Shown here piece after piece: positions 10,815 through 22,689 of a stretch of DNA of 64,000 nucleotides; the first letter of the stretch is position 1; every line of letters begins with the position of its first letter. The notes beneath the pieces were generated by a model, which worked only from the letters and a program-made list of their open reading frames with translations, had not been told where the DNA came from and searched no databases. The DNA is from Moniliophthora roreri (Eukaryota; Basidiomycota; Agaricomycetes; Agaricales; Marasmiaceae). The position numbers and the translations under genes are program-made. The DNA lies in the NCBI GenBank assembly GCA_001466705.2, contig LATX02000001.1, positions 496,001 to 560,000 of the forward strand. The letters are read 5' to 3'.

Positions 10815-11803
10815 TTAGCACTGAACAGGGCAGACAGTAAACAACAGAGATCATCCAGGGATAATGAGGACCACGCACAGCTGCAGCATTGATCATGTCC
10901 TGAGACGAGGTGTTCATGATGAGGGCAACAATCAATCCTACAGAAACACTCTGAGCATGAAGCAGCCAACAAGCTGGGTGGCAGATACGAACCATAAAGA
11001 CCAAGCACTTCGGCGAAAATGAGGATCAGGATCTTGGGAGAAGCCATGTCAGATGGCAAAGTGGGGAAAGCGCAGCAAAAGCTTACCATGCCTACGAAAA
11101 GTCGAGGCTGCTGCGCTGTCCCTCTTACACCAGCATCTCCGACAATTCCAATAGCGAAACCAGCGGCGAGACCGGCGAGACCGACGGAGAGACCAGCACC
11201 GAGCTGCACAAACCCCTGTGCAAGAGGCATTTTGACGGCCACTTGAAAAGAACGGTTGGTGTAATTCTCGACTTGATTTTGCACTACTACCACTCACAAT
11301 CACCGGCAATGAGAACAGAGACAACGAGACCATAGATCTAAGAAACGGTGAGACTCCCATACTGATGTTGCAGCGAAGGATGAACGCACAGCAATGATAC
11401 CAGCCATGATGACAGGGACAACGCATTTCATCATCAAATCGGGTCGTAACACAGACATTGCTGAGATCCCAACTCCAGATTTTGCGGTACCATAACTGGA
11501 AGAGAAGGAGCAATTTGAGTGGTGGTTAGCTGGACCAACAGAATGACGACGAACCTTGCTCCTATGCCTGAGAAACACGAAAGCAACAAATCCGTTAGTA
11601 CTCTGCAACAGAGCATGAAAAGGCACAGAAATGGTGTTTTGAGCCTTTCTCGAGAAATGAAAGCATTACAGGTAAAGACTATGGCGCTGGTGCAGCCCTG
11701 TAATGTTAAACATTTGAGTTGTCTGCAACTTGAACGGATAAGCGAGGTCGAATTGTACCATTGCACTGAAGAAGGGTGCATAAACCGGGCAGAGATCAGA
11801 CAT
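10815..11803 (-). CDS. VMA3: V-type proton ATPase proteolipid subunit c (Vma3)
   Basis: Forms the rotating c-ring of the vacuolar proton pump. Nine exons: 11803-11759, 11697-11670, 11567-11555, 11495-11390, 11337-11304, 11241-11087, 11032-10993, 10937-10879 and 10820-10815; 161 residues, against 160 in yeast. The start [15 protein letters not shown] is typical, followed by four hydrophobic helices. [19 protein letters not shown] is helix 3, and helix 4 carries the proton-binding Glu in [12 protein letters not shown]. Exon 3 is only 13 nt. The last coding exon is only TGC TAA, which supplies the C-terminal cysteine common in subunit c. Subunit c' (Vma11) is possible, but the N-terminus favours c. 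The gene is divergent from Sdo1 with 140 bp between start codons. Confidence 0.92.
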
Positions 11804-11943
11804 TGTAGACAATAATTTGAGAGCTGAAGGGATAAGTTTCAAACTGAACCGACGTTGAACGTCAGACGGAGAGAGATAATGTGGAAGGAGAACCTGCACG
11901 GCGTGACGGGATCAGTGTCACACCAGTTCTGCTTGCCTTCGTC

Positions 11944-13039
11944 ATGTCGAAAATTCAGCAGCCCTCGAATCAAATAAAGTGAGTTGTCATTCACTCGTTC
12001 CTTTGATATAGAGTCTCATCTTCAAAGCTCTCAAGGTTGACAAATGTTTCTATCGTCCGGCTAAAGAAGGCAGGTAAACGATTTGAAGTGAGTACATGAT
12101 TTGCATGTCTGAGCGCCGTGGTCGGTACTAAACCATGCTAAGATTGCATGTTACAAGAACAAAGTTCAAGAGTGGCGAAATGGAGTGTAGGCACACTTCT
12201 TGAGTTGGATGCAGCTGATCACTAATTTACGCCGACCCGCAGCGAAACCAATCTAGACGACGTTCTACAAATAAGCAGCGTCTTCGTCAACGTCTCCAAG
12301 GGTGAAATGGCGAAACATAATGATCTACAAAAGGCTTTTGGAACGACCGATGTACACGAGATTGTCAAAGAGGTGGATTTTCGTTCGCCATTAGGTTCGG
12401 TACCGACGATATCTGACGTCAAACTGATTTATACAGATCCTAAAGAAAGGCGAAGTTCAAGTGGGAGAGAAAGAGCGTGAACATGATTTGGCTTCTCTTC
12501 GCAAGGAGATTGCGACGTTAGTTGCGGAGAAATGTGTAGATCCTTCCACCCAGCGGCCGTATCCAGTGGGAATGATTGAGAAAGCCATGGCGGAAGCTGG
12601 ATTCAGTATCAAGCAGGACAAGAATGCCAAAAGCCAGGTTGGTCTTGTTAACACTTTGAATTGACGCCCATTAACTTGCCACCTTTTAAGGTCTCCACAT
12701 GCATCAAAGCATTGCAGTCTGACTCAAATCTCCCAATACAACGAGCAAGAATGCGGGTTCGTGTTACGATGCCCAACGATGATGGTAAAAGATTACGAGA
12801 GAAGATACTCCAGGGCGCTGAGACAGTTGAAGGTGATGAAATGACCAAAGATGAGTGGGAGGTCGTAAGTTGCACTGTTTCGTCCACTTCTCTTCGATTT
12901 TGAGCGTCCAAATACTTTGCTGTAGGTCATGCTGATTGATCCAGGGCAATTTCGGGTCATAAACGATCTTCTACAGAAGGAGTGTAAAGGCAGAGGTCGT
13001 ATCGAAACGATGACCTTTGCAGCAGTTGCTGCACAGTAA
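11944..13039 (+). CDS. SDO1: Ribosome maturation protein Sdo1/SBDS
   Basis: Cofactor of the EFL1 GTPase that releases eIF6/Tif6 from pre-60S subunits. Seven exons: 11944-11978, 12036-12087, 12143-12186, 12243-12372, 12437-12637, 12691-12864 and 12926-13039; 249 residues, the family size. Domain [61 protein letters not shown]. Domain [41 protein letters not shown]. Domain III is shorter and less conserved and ends [19 protein letters not shown]. Every junction keeps phase. Confidence 0.95.
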
Positions 13040-14643
13040 ATGTTGATCAGTGGGTGCCAGCAAGATATTTTCATTTTTGTAGAAGTTAGAAGTGCAATCC
13101 TAGTTGCCAGGAGATTTTCTGGCGCCGAGTTGTAAGATCAGGGAGGTCTCTGACACCATGCAGTCGACTATTACCTTCGAGTCGGTAAAGAAGGTCACCT
13201 ACTCCTTCTGGCCGGCAAGGCTCTGATTCAGGGGAATATCCGGAGTCTGTATTCCTAGTTTTCCGCAACCGCTCCTTGATGGAGATATTCACCCGATGAC
13301 TCAGTGGTTCGCCCTGGAAACCATTATCAGCTACTCTGATCATTCAACGTGTACTGTATATTGGATATTTTCGGTCTCAACCCAATGTTAGGACAAAGTT
13401 TGGCGGATTCACTGGTTGTTTCGTCAAGCGTTCGGGGAGTGCCAACAATTCTCACACAGTATACTCGGAACATTCAATGCATTGGTTGCTTAATCTCGTT
13501 CCTATGAAGGTTGCAAACTCACCATCACTGGGCCGCAGGCTGCTCATATCACAAAAAGACTACTCAAGATACACAAGGCCGGAGTGGCTCTGTTGGAAGT
13601 GGATAATCTGACTCTCACTTCATCCGAAAAGGACGTACGGATTTCGATGATTTCGACAATAGTCACATCTGTATACCGACATTCGACTTCACCAAAACGC
13701 CACTGGAATCCATGTTCATTGCCAGAATGTAACCATGCCAGTTTCTTTTCCATGCTGGATGCATCATGTCAGTTTGGTCTCCACGTCGGTCACCTCTCTC
13801 ATCTGCAGTATGTATTCTGACCCTTCTGACAGGCATTGCTGATTTTGTCCTCATCAACGGTCGTTCTTCTGATATAACATGCCTATGCCAGACGGTCATT
13901 AGTGCTCTTTTTCCACTGGAACTCCTATTCAGATATTCTGGGGTCCCTGGAGTGGGCTGAGCCTTGTAAGGGCTTATTGAAGGGTACTGCCATGATATGC
14001 GGGACAAAAAGTTCATCGAAGAGTTATGGTAAGTCTCGAAGACCTGCGAAAAGGGAAAGAAGACATTATGCATTGCCGATAGGAAAAAGAAGGTTCGTGA
14101 GCTCCAAGCGTCTCGTTCATAACACCCTTGAATCGTGTCGTTGTCTTGTCCAATAATCTTGTTATAATAAGCCTATTCGGGTCCAAATTAGGGCAAGGTA
14201 TTCAAGTCAATCAGAAAACCACTGGTACTGTCAATTTGCTGTCAAACTTGAGCTCTCAAGGCCTCGAACACGGTGCGCACACTTCCTATCTTTCGCTCTT
14301 ACGAATTTCGTATCTCAGTCTAGTCAGATCATTGATCCACTCGCAAGTATGAACAGCTCGCAGCATTTATTTGATACAATGCTGCAAAAGGTAGTCTTAA
14401 ATGTTGGGTATGTATATGTACAGCAACGACAAGATCTAATATCCAATGGGCGCGACTACCAACCACAACCCTAATTGTTTCGCCAAATGAATGCACTTGT
14501 AATATATAATATAAAATCCAGTAGGGGTAGCAGTGATGAAATGCATGAGAACGAGGAAGATGCAGAGATAAGCATAGAGAAACTCCTGGTAAAAATTGAC
14601 GAGATAAAAACAGATACCACTTACACACCGGTCCAAAGGCCCT
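13040..14643. other. Gene-poor region of unclear content
   Basis: Open frames occur on both strands (for example 13663-14073 minus, 136 codons), but none shows a recognisable domain, and those I inspected overlap each other in opposite strands. It may hold remnants of an old element or a gene I cannot identify. Confidence 0.4.
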
Positions 14644-17600
14644 TTACGAATACCAACCGTCCTCGTCTACGGTTACTGCCGTGGCGACGCTAGGAGTTGG
14701 AGACGGGGCAGATACTTGTGGTCGCGTGTACTGCCGCGATGCTCGTGGCGCACCTTGCCCAAGATTGCTAGGATACCGGGATGCGTATACTGGTTTTGGA
14801 GCTTGATATTGGCTTCCACTCCGCGGTGCATGCATGGAATCCCATACAGAAGGTCCAGGTGGCGTTGCACTGCGGTCGCTGGCAGCACGTCCGTTGGGAG
14901 TTGCTGAGCGACTAACGCTTACGTAGACGGTACTTGCTCGGGATGCAGACCGTGGTGGGTGAGTAGAGCCGTTGGTGGCCTTTTGGGTTTTAGTCGGCGC
15001 TGGAGGTGCTGGGCTCTTTGCGAGTTTGGCCTGAGTCTGCTCCAGCTCGGTTTGAGCACGCGATAATTTAGACTCGAGTTCCGCGACTTGAATGCGAAGA
15101 CTATTTTCGCGATCCTATAATAAAGAAAAGAATAAGAAAAGAGGAAGATCTGACGAACATCTCTTTCTTACTTTTGCCAAACGTTCATCAGCATCTCGTT
15201 CTTCCAATTGCATCCTTGCAGTCGAGTGATCAGTCTCCAACTGTAACAAGGTCTGTTCAGTCTGTTCCAACTTCGTCTGAACGATCTCGAGTCTCGCTGC
15301 GTATTCTTTTGACTGCTTCTCCCACTCTGAGGATCTCTGCTGTGCTTGAGTAAGGCTCTGCTTGGCAGCAGCAGCAGCCCTATCACTCGAAGTGGCTTTG
15401 CTTTCGAGTTCTTTAAACCTGCTCTTAAGCGCAGCGTGTTCGCCCTCCAGGAACTTAGCTTTGTCACAGATACGTCTGAGCTCCTTCAGCTCTTCATTAT
15501 CAGCTTGGCTGATTAGAGTCGCAAGATTTTGAATTTGCTCCGATGTCTGGCGCAATGTATCCCAGTTACTTTGCTGCGAGGCAAGGTTATCATATTGCTT
15601 CTGGATGGATGCTGCATTGCGTTCCGCGGCTTCTTTGTCCCGATTATCAAACGTAACCTTGAGTTCGAGCGAGTCGGCCTGCAAGAAGAATCATGAGAAA
15701 TGATTATTTGACAAGAGTACGACGAAACTAACCTTGCTCTTCAAGCTCTGCTTTTCAGCCAAAAGTTCTTGGTTGACCTTCTCTAGCTCAGCAATGCGGT
15801 CCTGATTGGCTTGGGTAGCTACATCAGAAGCTTGAAGACGAGCGAGAGCTTTCGCAAGTGCGTCTTCCAAATCAGAAATCTTTGATTCCACGGACGCAGC
15901 ATCTGCGGTCTTGGAGGCATTTGCAGCTTGCAATTCCTTTACCTGAACCTTTAACCTATCGCGGTCAGTTTCAACGATGCCCAGCTTCTCGCTAAGCATA
16001 TCCTTTTCAACCCTGACTTGACCGTGAGCACCACGGGCCTTCGCGACTTGAACCTGGTAATCGGCATTGGATTTCCGAAGCTCGTCCATTTCGCGCTTCG
16101 TAACATCACGAGATACCATGAAATCAGCATGAGCAGACTGCAAAGTACTCGTCACCGCAGCTATAGTCTCTGGGAGGACAGTAATCTTCGACGTGAGGTT
16201 CTGCGACATTTGTAGGACTTGGGTGGTGTTTTCCGTGAGTGCGTTTGAAACATCCTTCAGTGCTGTTTGGAGCTCCGCTAATGCTTCATTAGGTACGCCC
16301 TTTGTCTGAGCATCCGAATCTGCTGCCTTTAATGCTTCTACAATAGAGGCAAGGCGGTTCGGAATATCGGATACAACCTCTACGACGTGCTGGTTGGCGG
16401 ACGACAGGTCTGACTGCTGAGAAGCCAAAGAACGTTGACCCTCCATTAAGTTTGAGAGTGTGATGGACACGTTTCCGAGTGGCTCAAGTAAACATGAGAC
16501 ATTCTCCGTCACCTTGCCTGTAACAGTATCGACGTTGAAAGCTTTGTCTCTAACAGCCAATCTCGAATCCAGACGTTCAACGACGAGATCTGCAACCTGT
16601 TCCTTGATTTCGAACGCATCGATCGGTGCAATAGCCCTGCGGACTTCCGTGGTAAGCTGTACAGCGATAGCATCTGTATCAATGGCAGGTGCATTCTGCT
16701 TCAAGATAGTGGGCATCAAGGGCAATAGTCTGTCGACGATGAGGCCCGCTGTCTCCCGTTTATCTGACGCAAGGTCGATAATTTGAGAGATATGAGGTTT
16801 GACGGCCTGGCTGAGCTTCCCGGTGAGATAATCATAATCGACAACTTCGGGTTGTAGAGAACTGAGGACAGGGCTGAGGTGTGATACAATAGCGTTGACT
16901 GTGGCGTCCTGGTGGTGAGAGGGTGCGTTGCTGGCAATGGTCTCCAAACGATTCGACATTTCCGAGATAGCCTCGACAACGGCACTAATCGTCCTCTGGC
17001 TATACTTCTCGAGAGCATTAGACACATCTGGAGCAGGAACACCGGATACCGAGGCATCAAGTGACCTGTTAGCAACGGACATCGTAACGTCCTGGAGTTC
17101 CTTTCTCATGAGCTCGAGTATCCTCTCATGACCCTGCTCAACAACATCCTTGATCAACTCAAAGTCAAGTTCACCACGAGCATCCAAATGACTATCGTCC
17201 AAACCACGAGCAGCAGATTCTTGCAGTTGACTTCTGAATAAAGACACCACTTCCGAGATCATCTCCTCGGCCTTTGGCGTCAGCCCTTGTGCACCAGCTC
17301 TCTTTGCTAAATCACGCCGAATAACAGCAATCTTCTCGTCTAGGATCTGTTCTAGGCGGTCCTCGTACCTCCTCATCTCCAGACGACTGGTCAAGTCCTT
17401 AGGTGGTATCGATGATACTTCCGACATCGAAGATCCTTCTTCGGATGGCGAGAAAGGCATTTGATCCGGAAGAGAAGAGCGGCGTCTAACGTGGCTCTGT
17501 CTCGATGATGCAGCAAAGACATCGTCAGTTGGTGAAACAACACGTCCAGGATCAGTAACTAGCCGGGTTCGAGAGACTTTGTGGGAGATGGAAGGCATAT

Positions 17601-20600
17601 CCAAATCATCCAAGGATGGCCGACGAACTTGCTCGAATATCTCCCTCGAGCTAAGACGTGACCGAACGGTTCTTCTGGTTCTTTCATCCCCATTGTTGAC
17701 CAACGCCTTGAATAGGCCAGCTGGGACTGTATTACTTGAAACGGGGTGCTTGAAATCGAGGGGTATCGGTGCCCGTTTTGGCTTCGTAGCCGATGGTAAC
17801 GTGAACTCTTCCACTCCAGTTTCTCCGTTCTCTGTCTTGCCAGAGCTCTCTCCTTGTAACGTCGCTTCCTCCGGGCTTCCTGGATTCCGAATCTGAGGAA
17901 GGGCAGCTGCCGCAGAGAACCCTGCGAAAGTGAAAGGCTCTGCGCTGGGATTGAGACTGCGCACAGGAGGTAACGGTGATACGATGCGTCTGATACTAGC
18001 GGGCGAATCAATGTTGGGCGGGAATCGGAACGACGCCATACTGTCTCCTTCTTCTATGGAAGCATTGGAAGTCGTTCTTTGACGCTTTTCCCTTCCTTGA
18101 ACCTTGAAAGGCGATGACTCATCAACAGGTGGAATGGGAAGGGGGCGAGACTCTGGCACTGGGAAACCAGGATCCGGTGTCGGGAATGATAGAGCTGGGC
18201 CTGGGAAACGGAAGGTGAACCCTCCAGGCTTGAACTCTTGGGCCGCAGCATTGAGAGGCTTGCCGCTGAGGGAAGGAAGACGGGAATGTGACATCATTGG
18301 AGCATTAGGAGGTTGAGGCACTCCCTTAAAGACCTCTGGATGCCACCCTTTAGTGGGCTCAAGAGGAATGCCGAAGACAAATGGTTTCGCATGAGGATTG
18401 AGTTGTGGCCGGGAACCGTTTTCGACAATGCTTGAAGAAGGTTGTCTGGAGTGGGCAAGTGCAGGATCATGAACAGAGTGCTGACCAGAGGGCCCACGGG
18501 AATGAGGTAAAGGGGGTAGTGGGCGAGGCGAGCGGCTTGCGTTCGATGACGGCCGATGATAGTGACCAATACCAAGATACTCCCCTTCCTCGCTGGGATT
18601 GGAAATGATATCGTCGTCTGCATTTTGACGTTGAGCTACCGGTATGATTATGGTATTTTCCGGAGGCCTCGGGAAATTTGGCAGTCTTCTTGGCTGCTCG
18701 CTGTCCATGTGAGTCGAATGGTGACGACGCTCCGCCCGTTCCTGGCGGGCTCTTTCCTCATCAGACGGATTAGACCATTCACCAATGCTCTAAGAAAATG
18801 TTTCAGGCGCTATTGCACTTGGGATACTGAGTAAACATACCTCATCATCATCGTCAGAGATATTGCCACCCATAAAGGCGTCCTCTGACCCTGTCCATTC
18901 CTCGACACCGGACTCAAGTTCGACATCGCAAGCTGGCACAGCCTCTTCCTTCCGCAAACCTTCAATTCGTTCATTCAAGCCTTCCGCTACCAGTCCACCA
19001 AAGGAGCGAAGCGATAAGGCAGCCGACAAGCGCGAAACATGTCTTGAGTGATGTCTACTCTGGGATGCAGTCAGCAGACCATTCTCGTCATTCTCTTTGT
19101 CGCTGAGATTGCGCTCATTCTCCAACTCCTCGGCTTCGTGAACTTCAACAAGTCCCTCCGCAGTGCCACTATCCTCTTCGTCTTCCTCCAACTTCCCTTC
19201 AGCAACCTCCTCCTCCTCCTCCTCCTCCTCCTCCGGTATATCCAGACCAAAGCCACGAGCGAAATCTGGTTTACTCTCAGGACGACTGACCGCTGAAATG
19301 GGTGGTGCTAATGAAGAAATTGAGACAGGAACGCGACCTTGTGGCGCATGAATTGTTTCATTTGGTTGGGTATCTGGTGCCGGGGAGAATCGAGGACTAC
19401 TCTGCATGGTATTCTGATCGGAACCAAGGGTGGCATTGGGGCCGAACGGATTCGAGGTAACGCCAATCTGTGCGCCGAGGAACCCTTGATGAGTAGGTGG
19501 CTGAGCGAGAGAAAGACTATGCCCATGTCTGTTGGTGATAAACCGAGGTGCTGAGTAGGTCGGAGAAGGTGAAAGACCAAATGGAGGTTGAGGTGATGTT
19601 GTAAGAGAGTTGTTGGTGGAGTTGCGCTGGGATTGCTGCAACTTATTCAACTTGAAGAGTAGGAGGGCGGGATCGGCGGGTGAAGATATCTAGTAAGAGG
19701 CAAATAGCCATTAAAGAGCACAACACGTGCATATGAAGATTTGCGTACCGACGCAGCACGCGCATGAGGGGCGTGTATTTGAGGCACTGTACTTGCTCCA
19801 CGTTCTACACCTAGTTTCTCCAGCTTCTCTTCTATATGCTGCTGCTTGATGGCATCCCAGGCACTCTACATGTCGCATCAAGATATGGTCAAATAAACAC
19901 GATGAAACGGAAGTAACGGACCTTTCCGGGTAAGAAGACGTCGACTGTTGATGGAAGGCTGAGTCGCCAATCGTCTGGGGGGTATGCTTCAGCTGTCGAG
20001 ATTTCCACCGGTGCTACATATTCGTCGCCGGAGAGCGGCAGCGCGTCCAGTGTATGTCTGGCCCACGCCGGCCTCGTGGATGGTTGACCGTCTTCGCCGG
20101 GTATTGTTTCTTTGGGTAGATTAACCATGACCTTTTTAGTCTTTATCGGGGGTGGCGCATTCGAAGGAGACGCAGCCGGTGGTAAAGGACTTGTTTTTCG
20201 TGCCGGACCTCCAAGAACTGCTTTCGGCGGGCCTCCAATGCTCAATTGCCTCCTGTTCCTGTTCGGAAAAGGATGACCAGCTGGGGGCGGAACTTTGAGC
20301 GGTGGATTACCGAGAGCCATTGAAGGCCTCGGGAAGTGACCGGCTAAAGGAGTAATTGGGAAACCTGCTGGTGGATGAATGCCAGCAGCGGCGAGATGAG
20401 AAATGGTTGCCTGGTGCGAATGATGAGGTCGACCAGGTGCTGGGGGTGGTTGGGGGGCAAAATAAGGCTGCATTGGTGTCTGCATTGGGGGCATATTAGG
20501 GAGAGGTGGATGAAAACTATGTTGAAGAGAAGTAGGGAGGGCCGGTGAGAAAAGAGGTTGACCGCGAGGTTGTTGCATATTGAGGGTCGCAGGGATATTT

Positions 20601-20632
20601 AAACGAGGTAATGCGTCTCGTTGAGGTGCCAT
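14644..20632 (-). CDS. Upa2-like multi-PAM2 coiled-coil protein
   Basis: Six exons: 20632-19922, 19865-19749, 19689-18841, 18789-15733, 15678-15172 and 15114-14644; 1903 residues, all junctions in phase. The N-terminal ~1000 residues are Pro/Ser-rich and disordered. Three motifs fit the PAM2 pattern bound by the MLLE domain of poly(A)-binding protein: LNPHAKPF (about residue 689), LNAAAQEFKP (738) and LNPSAEPF (838). A long coiled coil follows to about residue 1830, and the protein ends DEDGWYS. Ustilago maydis Upa2, a core component of endosomal mRNA transport, has several PAM2 motifs, a coiled coil and a C-terminal GWW motif. Here the last motif is GWY, and I see three PAM2-like motifs. The architecture match is good, but sequence homology was not tested. 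A polyglutamate run lies near residue 430. Confidence 0.7.
17932..17955 (-). other. PAM2-like motif 3
   Basis: Encodes LNPSAEPF within the disordered region of the Upa2-like protein. It keeps the Leu, Asn, Ala and Phe positions of the PAM2 core. Confidence 0.6.
18226..18255 (-). other. PAM2-like motif 2
   Basis: Encodes LNAAAQEFKP, the best of the three matches to the PAM2 core (Leu-Asn-x-x-Ala-x-Glu-Phe-x-Pro). Confidence 0.75.
18379..18402 (-). other. PAM2-like motif 1
   Basis: Encodes LNPHAKPF, followed by VFG. It matches PAM2 except for Pro in place of the usual Glu before Phe. Confidence 0.6.
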
Positions 20633-21538
20633 GATGCCGCTGCTGCTGCTGGCTAGTGCTTTGTCACTGTCCGAGGCAGCGAAGGCAGACCTTGGAGGTG
20701 AACAAGCAAAGTTTTAGCCTCGGCTCATCAATTCTGCCACGTGAGCCTTTCTCTGCCGAGCGTCCGACATACAAAAATGGTCTTTGCTTTATATATGAAA
20801 GTACAAATACAAATGGCTACAGGAACATTTCTTGAGCTGTGTTTCTACAGCACCGTGTCTTCCAATCATGAACCTGAAAGAGTGCATTCAGAAATTTCCA
20901 GCTTCTGCCACATTCCAATCTCGAAATACGAATCGTCAGCGAGTGCAAAGCTGCATCAGACACTTCAAGTTGTCCATTAACTCAAAGTGACTCAAGAGCG
21001 CCCATTATCCACTCCTGCGTCACTAAATCGCGTAAAGACCCATCTCGTACTGCTCATAGCATGAAGGAATTGATTCTCGTCTTGGAATAGAGCAGATGTC
21101 AAACCCAAACTATGTCCTAGTTGCCCAAATGCCAATAGCCATTATGGTTCAAGCAAAGCAAAGATCCTGTGCCCAAGAACAAGAACCAGGTCATGGTATC
21201 AAGAAGAAGCCATGGGTTGTCATTGAGAGTCGCGTTGTGAGCATGTTATCTGACTAGACACGAAACAGAACAGGTGCTTGCAGGTGCCAGGCAACGCAGG
21301 GAGTAATGAATGAGGAAATCGAAGATGGATACGATCTTCAAATTAAAAGTCAGGAATGCAGCCCCTACCTTGAGCCCCCTTCAGATCCACCGAGGTTGCT
21401 AGCAAATATAGTTTGTCACGATTTACATGTCCACGTAGTATCATGCAAAGACTGCATTTAACTAAACAGGAAGCGCCTGCCCACTATGGAAACTACGCTG
21501 TATTGGACATTCCATCCCTGTAGGATGTGGTCATGAAA
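20633..21538. other. Intergenic region
   Basis: Upstream of the Upa2-like gene and downstream of the DUF7704 gene. No coding frame of note; promoter and terminator sequences are presumed. Confidence 0.5.
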
Positions 21539-22336
21539 TTATTCAGCCTTCTTGGTATTCCGGCCAAAGTGATAGCGGCGCCTTCCGATGCCCATGAACC
21601 ATGACATCCTGCGGCAAGAGAACAATCAACAAATGCCCTCGACAAATGAAATACCACCCACCGACTACAAAACAAGAATATAGTGGCCGTAATATTTCCG
21701 TGCGTTGTTGGATTCCACTCCAGGACATTGAGACGTAATTCCGGAGGTAATCCGATAAATGTAGATGCAATACTAGATAACGTGTATGAGGAAAGGCCCA
21801 GTCTCGTAAACAGAGTAAAAAGACTCACTGGGTTAACTAGCAAACCAGAGTCATTTGTCAGGTCAAGATATATCGAGTTTAAAGAGGCTCACGTCCGCAA
21901 TAGCCAAAGCTGCCAACAAAGCACCCACAATCTTCTCTTGCGCAACAACATCCCTCGATATCGCATCTCTTACTGCTCTGAGAACGAACGAGGATATCAT
22001 TCCCAGTAAGAAGTAGCCTGCATTACAGATCCAAGGTCAGTGTTAGCCTTTGCACGACCGGAAGATGACCGTTACTCACAACTACCCAACTGCCAAAGAG
22101 CCATCGTCGTTTTATCATCCAAGAGCCCAAAATGTAGAGGTTCAGTCTTGCTAGGTATCAACTGATGGTGGAACCAGGTTGCTCCAGGATAGAATAGGAT
22201 GATTAGACCAGGAATCATGGTTGAAGCTGCGACGTGTCATTGGGTTGATTCACGTAATCGAGTGACAGTGCTAACCAGGTTCGAGATAGAGAAACAGCAA
22301 CTTATAAAAGCCAGTTAGAGCAGGGAAATCTGACAT
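21539..22336 (-). CDS. DUF7704-type small membrane protein
   Basis: Six exons: 22336-22276, 22226-22080, 22017-21893, 21836-21829, 21772-21662 and 21608-21539; 173 residues. It begins with MSDFPALTGFYKLLFLYLEP and has four hydrophobic segments: the first; MIPGLIILFYPGATWFHH; CYFLLGMISSFVLRAV; and VGALLAALAIADLTHI. A final segment reads THGNITATIFLFCSRMSWF. This pattern is familiar from short fungal membrane proteins grouped as DUF7704, of unknown function. The 8-nt exon 21836-21829 completes ADLTHI and is required to reach the downstream frame. The gene is divergent from the CofD-like gene, 353 bp between start codons. Confidence 0.7.
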
Positions 22337-22689
22337 TTTGAAGACACGATATGAGCGTGAAATGATGGCCGAGGAGGTGAAATTTTGGTGCACGTGGGAA
22401 TTTTCATCGTGAGCCAAATTTCGGGGGAAAGTGCGTGCTTTGGTACAAAGTTTCTCCTTGAACTTGTTCATTCACGTCGCCTACGTTCTAGAACACCTGC
22501 CAGGGCCACAAATCTATCAAAAACTTGATAGAGCAGAAAAGAGATACTCTTGAACCTACAAACTACTTCCACAGGGATTCAACCCATTACCTGGAACGGC
22601 CGAACTTTCTCCACGTCACGACCACGATACCTCTTCATTTATAAGTGCTCAACTGGCCTATAGAATGAGCATAACTACTTCCAACTAGG

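Noticed and set aside
13663..14073. 136-codon open frame on the minus strand
   Set aside because: No known domain, no clear splice partners, and competing frames on the other strand; not reported as a gene.
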